From assembly GCA_932521035.1 (NCBI GenBank), contig OW051495.1, positions 8,618,001 to 8,682,000 of the forward strand: a DNA stretch of 64,000 nucleotides. The letters are read 5' to 3'. The stretch is from Oscheius dolichura (taxonomy: Eukaryota > Nematoda > Chromadorea > Rhabditida > Rhabditidae). Below the pieces are notes generated by a model. That model saw only the letters and a program-made list of their open reading frames with translations. It did no database searches and was not told the DNA's origin. Of this stretch, positions 1 to 12,090 are shown piece after piece (the stretch's first letter is position 1; each line of letters starts with the position of its first letter). Made by a program: the position numbers and the translations under genes.

Positions 1-3000
1 TTCTTCTCTAATCTAGAAGAGGTTATCTGTAGAAAGAGGGAAGGTAGGCCTTTACTCAAGTTTGCCTGGGTCGATATTATCTTGGAATATCTTACTGTAT
101 TCAGCTGATCTCTCTAATCTTACCAATGTTATCGATATCGTGGAGCCGAGTCTGACGAAGATGGGATTCAACTCCCTAACTAAAGTTGAAGGTCCCGGGC
201 AGATTGTTCTCTCGTATGAGGAAGAACAACAATCCTACTACCATCAACGGGCAAAAGATGGAGTGAAATGTTTCTCCAAGCAGGAGCAAATCTTCCTGGC
301 TTATCACCCACAATTTCGGATGACCATGTACCAGACCTGCGAGACGGATGATCCCTGCTTCCGGCTGGACCATTACAAGAGATGGTATACGGTATTCGAT
401 ATTCCGAAGAATTGTTTCGTGTTCGTCGGGGCTATTTGTCTTCTTGGTGAGTTTAATACTAGTTTTAATTGTTGAATACTGTAGTTCATACCGCAGAGGC
501 CTTTAATTTAAAGAATACGGCAGTCTAGACTCTACAGAAAGATACATATTTTAGGCCCTTTTGAGGAGAACAGATTCTTGAACAGTTTTCAAAATCTGAC
601 TCTTCTTATTGGCCAGCTGCATGTCATGGGAACACTCTTCGATGATATCAATGCTATTTTTCCAAAACTCGAAAATATCTACCCATGTAAGTCTGCCAAA
701 AATGCTGTCTCTTAAAAAATTATAATAGAATATCTTTCAGTTGAACGTCCGAATATGAATAACGAGCACGGCAAGACCTGTAACGAGGTGGCCCTTCCAG
801 CCGGTACTGATCCTGCCCAATTCGTCCATGTGAATCTAAACCGCTTCCTTGTGAACATGTCTCTACCGTCACTCTTGCCAATACGGCCACTAGATGTCAG
901 CCGAAATTTTGAAGCATATTTTACGTATGATTTCGTTGACGCCGCTAGCTATCTTCCCGACACGATAGCCGATCCCTGCTCTGATTTTCCGAACTTCACT
1001 TGTGGTACACTCCCATTTTTCTAAGATGGCTATAAGTTTCAAGGGTATTATATCAATCCAAAATGGGAAGAAGAAGATCTGGAGAACAGGACTTTTATTC
1101 AAGAGACGTGGATCCTCTCTATGATTTGTGTCGTCATTGGGGTAGCATTCTCAATCCGATCAATGGTTATACTACAATTTTCACATGCTAGTAAAGCACT
1201 ACCGTATACCCGTAGTCTGCTTATTCTTGTTATCTTTATTTCGACTTTAGTTGCTTTGGAGAGCTGCATATTTTACCAGGTATGGTCTTGCGGCGTATTC
1301 AATTAGGACGGACGAGATCAAATCCACACCCGGTTTCTAATTCCAGCCACGGGAGTGTAGTTTAACCCAAGACTGCAATTATTCAGGGGTAAGACTTGTT
1401 AACCGAGAATTATAGCGGCGAGGGTAAGAAATGACATCAGAACTTACTAGCCTGACTATTATCGGCTGGGTAAGGCTCAATGGAAGTAGTTCTGAAGTAC
1501 AAAAAGCTCAACTAGTTCTGTTAGTCACGATCTCGAAGTTTCATGCGCGAATCCAATTATTCACGAGTGAAATTTGTTACACGGGAGTTATGACATCAAG
1601 AGCAAGAAATAGCCTCAAACGGGAAAGGCCCGTTGTATATCGGAACTTACGTGGGCGGACAGGAGTTCTCAAAGTTTGGCCTCGGGATCAGGACTCATAA
1701 TTATCAAACGTTGAGAGCGACCAAAAAGGCCGTTCTATGCTGCAGGAGAGGGATATTTAGTAGAATTATTTTTCAGAAAACCTATACAACATTCACTGGC
1801 AGTATGAATAGCTACTACCAGTTTCCTGAATTCGAATCATCCCTTCTTATCTATCTACCCATCCAATGGGCTATGTGTATCCTTGTCGCCTGCAAGCATG
1901 CCTGTCTAGCCATCATAATCCTCTGTTACGTTGACATCATCATCTTCTACCGGTATTGTTATCATAACCCAAAAGATAACTTCTCCTTTAGAACTGGCTC
2001 GTACCGTATATCTTCAAATTATTGTGCTGTCGTATTGTTGTGTGCAGCAATCTTGACAATTCATCTGAATTCTCAATTGGCTATAACTATTCGCGGCAGG
2101 AGACCCAACTATTCTAAAGATCGATATATTGTCTTCATACCATTTATTATGGTATGTCAACTGCATTAGAGGGCTGAAAACAATGTTCAGAATGTTGACT
2201 ACGCGGAGAACTTTACGAAATTCGTACCGGATGAACAGTATGTCCAATATTACAGCGGAATACTACGTCTAACTACGGATAACGGTTTAGAGTTTCGTCT
2301 GGATCAGATACCACTGGAGACATTTGGAGTAAGCGCTTTTAGGGAAGGTTCCAGGCAGATTTGTTAGTCCTTGACCATAATTTTGCTGGTTCTGGAGCGG
2401 ATTTGGGCCCAGTTATTTAGTCGTGGCATAATATCCGTTGGCAACGACCACATTTCCAGCAAGCTTTGCTTACTTATTCGAATACCTGTGATATTCTAAT
2501 GGTAGCCGTAGTTACCCTCTTTTACCTCCTAACCTACCGACACGTAATAATTCCTGGCCATAGCTTCACCATCCTCATTGCCCTGGTAAGGATCTCGTTC
2601 GGATAGAACTGTCTCTTTTTACAGTACCTCCAACTTTCAACAAATCGTATCCGGCATTATCTCTACAGTCAAATTTTGATTAACGACTACTGCGTCCGAT
2701 ATGATTATGATAAGCAAGCTCAAATAATGAGTATAGTTACATGCTATGATGAATTTGACTACACTGATACGTCGAAATGGGATCTTGTTAATGGATATGC
2801 TAAAATACGAGATGTAGCGTTTATGGAGAAATATCAATGGGCCATTCTGGAGAAGGTAGAACGTGGCCAACACATATTGATAAACATGGAATTTTTCAGG
2901 TTTTGGAGAAGTTATCCTATGTTTCTTATCCAATAGTATCATTCTATTGCTACATATTTGCCAAGTAAGATACAATAATGAGGAACTAATTAAATGCAGA

Positions 3001-3114
3001 TATCATCACTACTTTGGCGCAGTTGTTTACTACCGAGAAATGAAGAAAGACAAGACGGCAAACTTTCCAGTGAATAAGTCAGCAAACTATCGGTCTGATA
3101 AAACTAAAAACTAA
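1..3114 (+). CDS. Receptor L-domain / multi-pass membrane protein, copy A (5' partial)
   Basis: First of three tandem paralogs; its 5' end lies outside the window. Exons read by comparison with copy B: 1-43, 105-446, 555-686, 741-1004, 1044-1279, 1777-1952, 1992-2151, 2191-2328, 2460-2585, 2625-2855, 2900-2964, 3000-3114 (TAA). The visible N-terminal part is extracellular in type: Cys-containing, with the L-domain signature of leucine-rich turns ending in FPKL. From exon 5 on come hydrophobic helices beginning WILSMICVVIGVAFSIRS, then LLILVIFISTLVALES, LIYLPIQWAMCILVACKH, CDILMVAVVTLFYLLTYR and SYPIVSFYCYIFAK, followed by a short basic tail. The fold resembles insulin/EGF-receptor L-domains (nematode irld proteins), but I know no family that fuses them to this helix bundle. 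A ligand-binding receptor is an inference. Intron 5 (1280-1776) is nearly identical to the copy B intron over its first half. Confidence 0.85.
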
Positions 3115-3331
3115 TAATTTAATCTGTTATCAATTCGGAATAAATGTACGCATAAACATCTACTAAATGGAGCCATTGTTCTCGGTCTAGAAGGAATAAC
3201 CTGAAAAATCTGAAGGAGAAGAATTATAGCTGTCAAGTCTAGACACCGAAGATTAAAAATTTATTGTCTTATCATTTATAGTAATCTGCGGAGGTTGTAA
3301 TTGTTGTCCTGATTCAATCGCCGTCCGCGTC

Positions 3332-3338
3332 TATATAA
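3332..3338 (+). promoter_or_regulatory. TATA-like box of copy B
   Basis: TATATAA lies 32 bp before the copy B ATG at 3370. This short distance suggests a very short 5' UTR. It is the only promoter-like element I can point to for this array. Confidence 0.4.
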
Positions 3339-3369
3339 CTTTCATGTGACCCTCGGCATTAATTGAAAA

Positions 3370-6300
3370 ATGGTGCTACGGCTAGCAGTTGTCTTCGTTT
3401 GTTTCGCATATTCTGAAAATGTATACTTGGATACTGTAGAAAACACTTCGACTATCTGTGAAATTTCCGTACCTATTGCTACATGGCTGAAGAATAACAC
3501 AGGGCCTTGTGATGTTGTCAAGGGCCACTTTATCCTGAACAATGCTGCCAATAGTTTCACCCGGCAGATATTCTCCGCTTTCGGGAATTTGAAGAGAATT
3601 GAGGGATGCATTTATGTCAGGGACTTTACCAGCTCAACCAATCTGTCTTTCTTTTCTAACCTGGAAGAAGTTATCTGCGATAAAAACGAAGGTAGGCCAG
3701 TTATTCTTGCAGTTCAAGCTGGTTTCAGCCAAACGCTTCCATCTAACAAACGTCATCGATGTTGTGGAGCCTAACCTCAAAACTATGGGGTTCCATTCCC
3801 TGAAAGACGTAGAAGGGCCCGGTCAAATTGTTCTCTCTTACGAAGAAGAGCAGGAACCTTACTACTATCAATTCCCTGTAGATGGAGAGCAATGTTTTTC
3901 AAAAGAAGAGCAAATCTTCCTAGCTTATCATCCTCAATTTCGGAGGACCATGTACCAGACCTGCGAGACGGATGATCCCTGCTTCCGGCTTGATTACTTT
4001 AAAATGTGGTATACTGTCGCTGATATTCCGAAGAATTGTTCAGAATTCGTTGGGACTATCTGCCTCCTTGGTTAATTTTATCCTAATACCAGCTAAAGCT
4101 TCTTTAGGCCCATTTGAAGAAGATATGTTTCTGGATAGTTTTCAAAATCTGACTCTTCTTATTGGCCAGCTACATGTCATGGGAACACTCTTCGATAAGA
4201 TCGATGCTGTTTTTCCCAAACTTCAAACAGTCTATCCGTGTAAGTCAAAGACGGGCTGAGAAAGTTTATACTTGACTGAGTTCAGTTGAGCGCCCAAATA
4301 TGGAAGAGTATCATGGAAATACATGCAATGATAATACGGCTTCCAGCTATAGGGATGCCACCCAATTTGTCCACGTATCTTTAAACCGTTTCCTCACAAA
4401 TATGTCTCTACCTTCCCTTCGACCAATAAGACCGATTGACATCAGCCGGAATTTCGAGCCCGATTTTATTCTCTACACCCTAGAGGAGCAGAGCTTCCTT
4501 CCTGACACAATAACCGATCCATGTACTTATTTTCCCAACTTTTTCTGTGGTATACTTTTCCTTTTCTTTATAAAGTGATAAAATTCTAGGATATTTTATC
4601 AATTCACCGCTCGAACAAAAAGATCTGGAGAACAGGACTTTTATTCAAGAGACGTGGATCCTATCCATGATTTGTGTCGCCATTGGGGTAGCATTTTCAA
4701 TCCGATCAATGGTTATACTACAATTTTCACATGCTAGTAAAGCACTACCGTATACCCGTAGTCTGCTTATTCTTGTTATCTTTATTTCGACTTTAGTTGC
4801 TTTGGAGAGCTGCATATTTTACCAGGTATGGTCTTGCGGTGGATTCAATTAGGACGGACGAGATCAAATCCACACCCGGTTTCTAATTCCAGCCACGGGA
4901 GTGTAGTTTAACCTAAGACTGCAATTATTCAGGGGTATGACTTGTTAACCGGGAATTATGGCGGCGAGGGTAAGAAATGACATTAGAACTTACTGGCCTG
5001 ACTATTATCGGCTGGGGAAGAAGAAACGGGTCAAACTCGAGCTAACCCAATGCGTTGCAGAAAACTTACACTGCTTTTACTGGAACGGAAAATGGCTATT
5101 ACTACTTTCCCGAATTCTCTTCTCCACTCCTTATTTATCTACCAATTCAATGGGGTATGTGTCTTCTCGTGGCCTGCAAGCATGCCTGTCTGGCAATTAT
5201 AATCTTATGCTACATCGATATCATCCTTTTCTATCGGTAATGCTACAATAACCCAAAGGGAACATCTTCTTTAGGACTGGTTCATACCGTGTTTCTTTAA
5301 ATTATTGTCTATTTATATTGTTGTGTGCAGTAATCTTGACAATACACCTGAATTCTCAACTGGCTATAACCATTCGCGGTAGAAGGCCGAATTATTCGAA
5401 AGACCGATACATTGTCTTTATTCCGTTTATTATGGTTTGTCCACCATACTAGAGGGCGAAAAACAATGTTTAGAATGTTGGCTACGCGGAAAATTTCACA
5501 AAATTCGTACCAAATGAGTTGTATGTCAAATATTACAATGGAATACTATGGCTATCCAGAAATCTCGAAGTTCTCGAACTTTACCTTGATCAAATACCTC
5601 TGGAAAACTTTGGAGTAAGGGCACATTTTTTGTCTTTTCTAACAAGTCTTGTAAGAGAAGCTTGGGCCACTCTAGTGGCATAGTAGCCGTTAAAAATGAC
5701 TACATTTCCAGCAATCTCTGCCCACTTACTCAAATACTTGTGATATTCTAATGGTAGTCGTTGTCATACTCTTTTACCTCCTAACCTACCGACATGTGAT
5801 TATTCCTCGTCACAGTTTTACCATCCTGATCGCCTTGGTAACGGCGGTCATCTACCTAACTGTTACTTCTTTTACAGTACCTCCAACTCTCGACAAATCG
5901 AATCCGCCATTATCTCTACAGTCAAATTTTGATCAACAACTATTGCAAGCGGTATGATTACGACGAAAGGGCGACAGAATACATTAGCATACTTACATGT
6001 TACGACGATTTTGACTTCACCGATACTACGAGATGGGATCCTATTAATGGTTTTGTTACAATACATGATGAAGCGTTTATGGAGAAATATCAATGGGAAA
6101 TTTTGGAAAAGGTAGAACTTAACCGATACAATCTTCAAAAATACAATGCTTCAGGTTCTGGAGAAGTTGTCTTATTTTTCTTATCCAATAGTATCATTCT
6201 ATTGCTACATATTTGCCAAGTAGGTTACAACAATGAGAAACTAAACTAATTCTAGGTATCACCACTATTTTGGCGCTGTAGTTTACTACCGTGAAATGAA

Positions 6301-6370
6301 GAAAGATATGACGAGAAACATTCTAGCGAGTCAGTCAGCTAGTTACCGATCTGAAAAGACTAAAAACTAA
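3370..6370 (+). CDS. Receptor L-domain / multi-pass membrane protein, copy B (770 aa)
   Basis: Complete member of the array. Exons: 3370-3691, 3729-4070, 4108-4239, 4286-4549, 4590-4825, 5061-5236, 5275-5434, 5474-5614, 5712-5837, 5878-6111, 6155-6219, 6256-6370; they sum to 2313 nt with no internal stop. Residues 1-16 are a signal peptide (MVLRLAVVFVCFAYSE). L-domain 1 is about residues 45-105 (GPCDVVKGHF ... IEGCIYVRDF ... FFSNLEEV). L-domain 2 is about 205-265 (NCSEFVGTICLLG ... LIGQLHVMGTLF ... FPKLQTVY). Multi-helix region about 370-735 with five clear and up to seven helices, then a cytosolic-type tail YYREMKKD...KTKN. Cys pairs such as CETDDPC recur in all copies. The gene starts 255 bp after copy A ends. 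No furin-like Cys-rich or kinase domain is seen. Function unknown; a cell-surface receptor is likely. Confidence 0.88.
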
Positions 6371-6669
6371 CGCTTTGATCTGTGATTACTTTTGAATAAA
6401 TGGTTGCAAGAACATCTGTTCTAAACGGAGACTTTTAAATGGAGTTCCCGTTCGAGAAGAAATACACCTGTTCAGTTGCTTCCAATATTGGTATGCTCGA
6501 CCTGAAGTTCTTCCATCCCGATCTTCATAACCCTTTCAAACTCTATAGACTTTCTTCCCACCGAACGGCTAATTTAATTTTAAAAAAGTGATATATACCG
6601 CATTATCGCTTGCTCTCAAATTAATCTCTGGTGTTAGTTGATCCCGTGTAACCCCAACACAACGTCTAA

Positions 6670-9609
6670 ATGCTAATTCTTCTTCTTCACTTTCTGTTGA
6701 TTTATGGAAAGGCTGAAAGAGGTAACTCTAAAAACGAATAAACCTTCTTTTTTAGTCTGTAACGTCTCTGTTCCAATATCGTCGTGGTTAGAGAATAACA
6801 CAGGGCCTTGTGATGTGATCAAGGGTCATTTTATTCTAGACAAGGCTGCCAATAACTATACCGAGGAGATATTTGCTTCTTTTTCAAATTTGAAAAGGAT
6901 TGAGGGATGTATTTATGTCAGAGAATTCACAGGCTCACAGAATTTGTCATTCTTCTCTAATCTGGAAGAGGTTATCTGTAGAAAGAGAGAAGGTTTGCTC
7001 ATCTTTTGATTCCTAGAGCTCTACGTTTCAATTTCCAGCAAAAAACTCTAACTTCACAAATGTGATAGATATCCGGGAGGAATATTTGAATAGGATGGGA
7101 TTCAATTCACTAAGAAAAGTAGAAGGCCCGGGTGAAATTATCATCTCATATGAGGAGAGGTATTCTGTCTTCGACGCGGAAAAATGCTTCTCTAAACATG
7201 TGAGCTTTCAAAAAATATGATCTACAAGTTTATTTTCTAGGAACTAACATTTTTCGCCTATCATCCTCAATTCAGAGGTAACATCTACCCGGTATGTGAA
7301 ACGGATGACCCATGCTTGCGGCAAGACGCTTTCCAGGGATATTCCTCCCTAAAAACGATTCCCGACAATTGTACAACATATGTGGGGATAATCTGCATTA
7401 TCGGTAGGTTTTTTTCTCTCAATTTTCGAGCAGTCTTTTAGGTTTATATGAGCATGACGATCCGATAATTCAAAAGTTCAAAAGTTTAACCCTTCTCGTC
7501 GGGCAATTAACCATAATGGGGACATTTTTCAACAACTTGGAGGAGGTCTTTCCCAATCTTCAGATGGTCTATGCTTGTGGGTTACTGTAGACGGATTGGC
7601 GGGGCCTGAAGCAGGAAATATCTTTCCTGCACATTCGCTTCAGGCCCTCTTTTTAATTTAAAAACTGTTCTTCAATTTTTTAGATAACGTGCCAGCTAAC
7701 TTCCTCCCCTTTGGTGGGTCGTTGTGTATGAATGGCGATTTTCGAATAAATACTCTGGAAGAAGCTCCTCAATATATCCACATCGGACTGAACCGCTTTC
7801 TAAAGAACATTTCTTTACCAACACTGCTGCCAATACGACCAATTGATGTTACCGTACCCTCCATCTACTTCCTCACCGGTGCTGTGGACTTCGATACGAC
7901 CACTTATCTGCCGGATACGATTCAGGACCGTTGTCAGCACTTTCAGCAGTTCAATTCTTCAAATTGCGGTTAGTTCCGGACTGGTCGACAGTACAGTTTC
8001 TTCAGGGAATTATACGGGCTCCGGTGACTATCCTATAGACCTCTCTACTGGTACACAAGCTACTTCTTTTGATATATGGCTAGCCACGATGGTTTCCGTT
8101 GCTGTCGGGCTAATTTTCTCCATTCGATCTGTGACATTATTGGCATTTTCAAGAGCTAGACACTGTCTACCGTATTCACGACTATTTATAATTTTCACCA
8201 TATTTATAGCAACACTTGTGGCACTGGAAAGTTGTCTTTATTATCAGGTATTGTAACTTTAACTTGTTCCTAGCGTCGAATACAGTACCCAGTTAAATTT
8301 TCAGAAAGCCTTCAAGGCTAACGCCCTTACCACCGCTCAGAAGATATATATCCTTTCGGAGTTTGACTCGTCTCACCTCCTTCACCCCCTCTTTCAATGG
8401 CTTATGCTTGTTCTGAGCTCATTCAAACACGCCTGTCTAATTGTCATTATTGCTTCGTACTTGGATATCATCGTGTTTTACCGGTAAACTTCAGAAAACT
8501 CCCCTAACTTCAGCTATTCAGGACTCAATCAGCACGCTTCTCCCTGTATTACTGTAGCTTTATAGCGGTTGTTGTGTACATCGCTTTTTACTTCTGTCTC
8601 TATTCACAACTTTATGTGACAGTACGGGGAAGGAAGCCTCATTATTCTCGAGAGCCACGACACATCGTTTTTATGCCTTTTCTCATGGTAAGTTTTATAT
8701 TCCAGAGCCCAAAAAGGATGAATATATTTCCAGAATATTGCTATAAAAGAAGGCTTCGACAAGGCTGTTCCCAGCTCCAAATTTATCAGCTACAAAAATG
8801 ATATATTGGGTGAAAGATTTGACCAAATGTCACTGGATATATTAGGAGTAAAGTGACCATTATTTTCTTATTCAATAGCTTTTTTTAGGAGGCTCTCACC
8901 ACCTTTTCCAACGTTTGTGACGGTTTAATGACTATTTTTACAGTTCTTATTGTCATTTTAAGGTGGCCCAAAGTAATCTTGACACACCATAACTACAACA
9001 TCCTCCTCCTATTGGTCTCGTTCTTATTCTTCCCTAAAATGGCCCCCGTTTCAGTATTTCCAATTGTCTATTAATCGGATTCGTTGGTTTATTTATGATG
9101 GAGTTCTTATCACGGAATACTGTACAAGAAAAATTCCAAAGTATGATATACCAGAAGGAGTCTACTCGCCTGTATTCCCTTCCTGTTATCAAACTTATTT
9201 ACCCGGGGTTGAACCCTTTATGGATAGGGAAACATGGGATTTTATAGAAATGGTGAGGAGGAACAGGCTGAGATACAAATGAAACAAATGATTTTAGGTG
9301 TTGGAGAAGTTACCCTACATTTCCTACCCTATAGTTTCGTTTATTTGCTGGAGATTTGCAAGGTAAATTTGAAAAACAAAAGAGTGGCAAGATTTGCACC
9401 AAACCTGAACCGAACCGAGCCAAAATTTCGGCGAGATCTCTCCATAAACTAGGTCCATATTTGAGGACTCAGTTAACGGAAAGTTTATGTTATTGTTTAG
9501 ATATCACAGCTACTTGGGACCGGCTCTTTCTTTTAGAGACGTGAAGAAGAGTACAGATTACAAGAAGTTGGCAGCGAGCCGCCCTTCAGATGTCGATTTA
9601 AGCAGCTGA
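6670..9609 (+). CDS. Receptor L-domain / multi-pass membrane protein, copy C (743 aa)
   Basis: Most diverged of the three paralogs and complete. Exons: 6670-6721, 6756-6992, 7039-7199, 7241-7403, 7442-7576, 7684-7968, 8006-8247, 8305-8483, 8522-8687, 8734-8847, 8889-9014, 9055-9252, 9298-9362, 9501-9609; sum 2232 nt. It has two introns that copy B lacks: one after the signal peptide (MLILLLHFLLIYGKA) and one inside the exon encoding FSKHELTFFAYHPQF. Same order as copy B: L-domain 1, a linker with CETDDPC, L-domain 2 (LLVGQLTIMGTFF ... FPNL), then helices starting IWLATMVSVAVGLIFSIRS and ending with a short tail. Exon phases at shared introns are identical, which supports a common ancestor. 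Intron 5 holds a strong hairpin. It gives an independent check that this architecture is real and under selection. Confidence 0.87.
7602..7647. repeat. Nested hairpin inside an intron of copy C
   Basis: GGGCCTGAA at 7602-7610 pairs with TTCAGGCCC at 7639-7647. Directly inside it GCAGGAAA at 7611-7618 pairs with TTTCCTGC at 7623-7630, leaving a 4-nt loop and one 8-nt bulge. All 17 pairs are perfect. Copies A and B have nothing like it in the matching intron. Confidence 0.6.
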
Positions 9610-9932
9610 ACACGATACGATTTATTTTCTCCTGAGCTGCTTATTTTCCGTATATGAATACATGTGTATTTCTTTTCCATGTCCGTTGTCACCTTATGAT
9701 TAGGCACTGCAACTGGGTGAGCATCTGGTCGTTAAGGTCGAATTCGACCGACTGAACAGCGCCTTGCGGAGCTCTTCAGAGTAATGGATTACTTACGAAT
9801 TCTTACGTATAGTCTTATTTTTACACCTGTTAGACTGCTTTTAATCAGCACCTGCTACCTCGCGTCGAAGAGGACCTTTATCACACAGGGTGTCATTATC
9901 TACAGTAGACGCATTAGTTTCTTTTCTAAGCT
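9610..9932. other. Intergenic, no gene seen (323 bp)
   Basis: Spacer between copy C and the next chemoreceptor. I see no coding exon or RNA gene; it holds one copy of the octamer CTACAGTA near 9900. Confidence 0.5.
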
Positions 9933-11678
9933 ATGCTCTCCAACGATATAATAAATTTCTGCCAAGGTATTGGAAACATTTGCCTGGTTTCATGTGTTCC
10001 GATCTATCTGTTGGCTATATATTTGGTGTGGAATAAACGGGCACGTAAAACTCTCCTGGAATTCAGGCTTGTCTATTCTTTTATGATATTTTGGTGAGCT
10101 GTGAAGGATAGACAAAGGACCGCGGTTTAGGGCTTTCTTGACGCATCTTGCCTTTTTCATTTTTCTACCTATCGCCTTGCCGCCCTTTCCCATCGCCTTT
10201 ACAACAATTGGACCATTAACAACGCTGGGGTTACCTGTACTTGTACAGTTTCTTCCTTTTTATTTCTGTGTGGCTGGTAATTCCTTTAGAATATGCGCGA
10301 ATACGAATTCTGCATTCAGGTTTGGTTGGTTCCGATGTTTATCTTCTCCATTATCGTGCGTTTGCACTTCTTCCCAGGGAACACATCCTCAATAATAAAA
10401 TTATGTTCTATAGTTATGCATGGGGCTACGTTATTTCAACTCTTATATCGGTAGTCTGCTTGTATTTGGCAGGCAATAGTGAACAGAAAGAAAGTTTGGA
10501 AGCAATGCTCAAGGTCAGGGATTTACTTTTCTTAAGTGCTCCTCCTAGGGCTGCCAGGCGTTATTTTGTACGTAATGTCTTTTTCCTCACGTTACCTCTC
10601 CGAAAAATATATTTCTTTGAGAACTGCATTTATCTTTTGTGTTCATGTTTTTACCCACGACGTTAGCTGCATTTACCAGTAAAAAAAATAAGAAAAGCAC
10701 CAACAACTGAATTATAAAGCGAGATGACGTCTTGCGTACTAGAAAAAAAATTGGTTATTTTGTACGTAGATTTCACGCAAAACGTTATTACGTTTTACAG
10801 ATCGGTTTTTGATGCTTTTCTTATTTTTTTTACTGAGAAATGTAGCTAACGTCATGGGTAAAACCATGAACACAAAAGATAAATGCATTTCACAAAGAAA
10901 TGTATTTTTCGGGGAGGTAACATGACGAAAAAAACATTACGTACAAAATAACGCCTGGCAGCCCTACTCCTCCCATTGGATTCTCACACCCATAAAATCT
11001 CGGCAGCGCGAATCAGTTGAATGCAGTTTTGAAGCGCGCTTAGTAAAAAAGAGTTCAGTTGCCGAAAGTTTACGGGTGCGCGTGATACACCTCTCGGAGT
11101 CTCTCGCAGTACCCGATATTTAGAAGAGAAGAGCAGCTCAATAAAAGCTTCCCGAAATTATTAATTTATGACATATTTTCAGATAAGCAACGACTCGTTG
11201 CCCGCCGGCATTTTCCCCAGTACTATTGTAGTAATACCCGTTATCTGGTCAAATCGCTACCTTTATGGCTTTGTCCCGCTTGTAGCTATTTCTGCTATAG
11301 CCTATGTCTTCGTCCCACTTTGCATCTACTTCGTCTACCGCATGTTACACGAAATGAGGAATCAATTATCTGAAAGGACGCTGGAAATGCAGAGGACCTT
11401 GATAAACACCCTCGTGTTACAGGTGACTATCATCTGTATCCTCTTCGAAGCCGTCGAAGCATCCCTTATTGGACTATATTACTACCGATACAGTTCCTTT
11501 GGTAGGGCGTTGTTGCCATCAGAATAATCACCATCTTTCAGTTCTCTATAATCTTGCTCTCTTCATATTAGGCATTGATCCGTCTCTCTGCATGCTATTA
11601 ATGATCTTGATTAATAAAGCTCATCGAAAAGAGCTACTCTATCTGCTTAAAAGTCACATCACCTTGTTTGCTCCATAA
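9933..11678 (+). pseudogene. Sri/Srh-like chemoreceptor with one frameshift
   Basis: Seven-helix nematode chemoreceptor. Segments 9933-10093, 10131-10513, 11183-11501, 11542-11678 (TAA). Helix 1 reads ICLVSCVPIYLLAIYLVW. The second segment has the proline-rich helix-2 pattern FLPIALPPFPIAF, then GPLTTLGLPVLVQ, and continues as FFLFISVWLVIPLEYARIR only after a +1 shift near 10250. The 3' half is clean: SLPAGIFPS, the loop LEMQRTLINTLVLQ (matching the LQ...LxxQ motif before helix 6) and DPSLCMLLMILINKAHRK in helix 7. The 669-bp intron 10514-11182 holds a complete foldback element. One frameshift is the only lesion, so this is either a young pseudogene or a sequencing error. Family is assigned from the helix-2 Pro pattern and is not firm between Sri and Srh. 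Confidence 0.65.
10539..10973. mobile_element. Foldback / hAT-like MITE with target-site duplication
   Basis: Arms 10546-10702 and 10810-10966 (157 bp each) are imperfect reverse complements. The outer ends TAGGGCTGCCAGGCG and CGCCTGGCAGCCCTA match exactly. The element is flanked by a perfect 7-bp direct repeat, CTCCTCC, at 10539-10545 and 10967-10973. A terminus reading TAGGGCTGCC and a 7-8 bp duplication suggest a non-autonomous hAT-type element; the superfamily is an inference. The central 107 bp has no coding potential. It sits entirely inside the chemoreceptor intron 10514-11182. Confidence 0.8.
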
Positions 11679-12090
11679 TTAGTCAATTTAGAGCTGTTGC
11701 TACTGGTTAAGAAAAGGCCTGAGCCTGTTGCTGTTCACGCATCAAGCACTACTAATTAAACGGTGGGGAGAAAAACAAGCAGATGAAATTTGTGTTTTGT
11801 ATTTTGATCTCATTAATAAATTCTTTCTGAATTGCGCACATGAGCGTACTTCGAGTCGAAAGCTAATAGATGTAAAACAGGCGAATGTAGGAACCATGAC
11901 GTGCGAATTGCGATGGTGTTTTCCAACACCGCTACAAACTAAACGTTGACATCATAATCAACCCCCGCCAATCATAAGAACAAAAAGAAATGGAACAACA
12001 AATTGCATGGAAACTTTCAACTAAAGATGAGCTGCTGTTTCAATAAAAAAGCAAAACAAATTCTGAATAACAATTTATTATGAGATAGTA
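11679..12090. other. Intergenic, no gene seen (412 bp)
   Basis: AT-rich spacer between two convergent genes. An AATAAA at about 12040 and others nearby may be polyadenylation signals for the + strand gene. No coding exon recognised. Confidence 0.4.
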
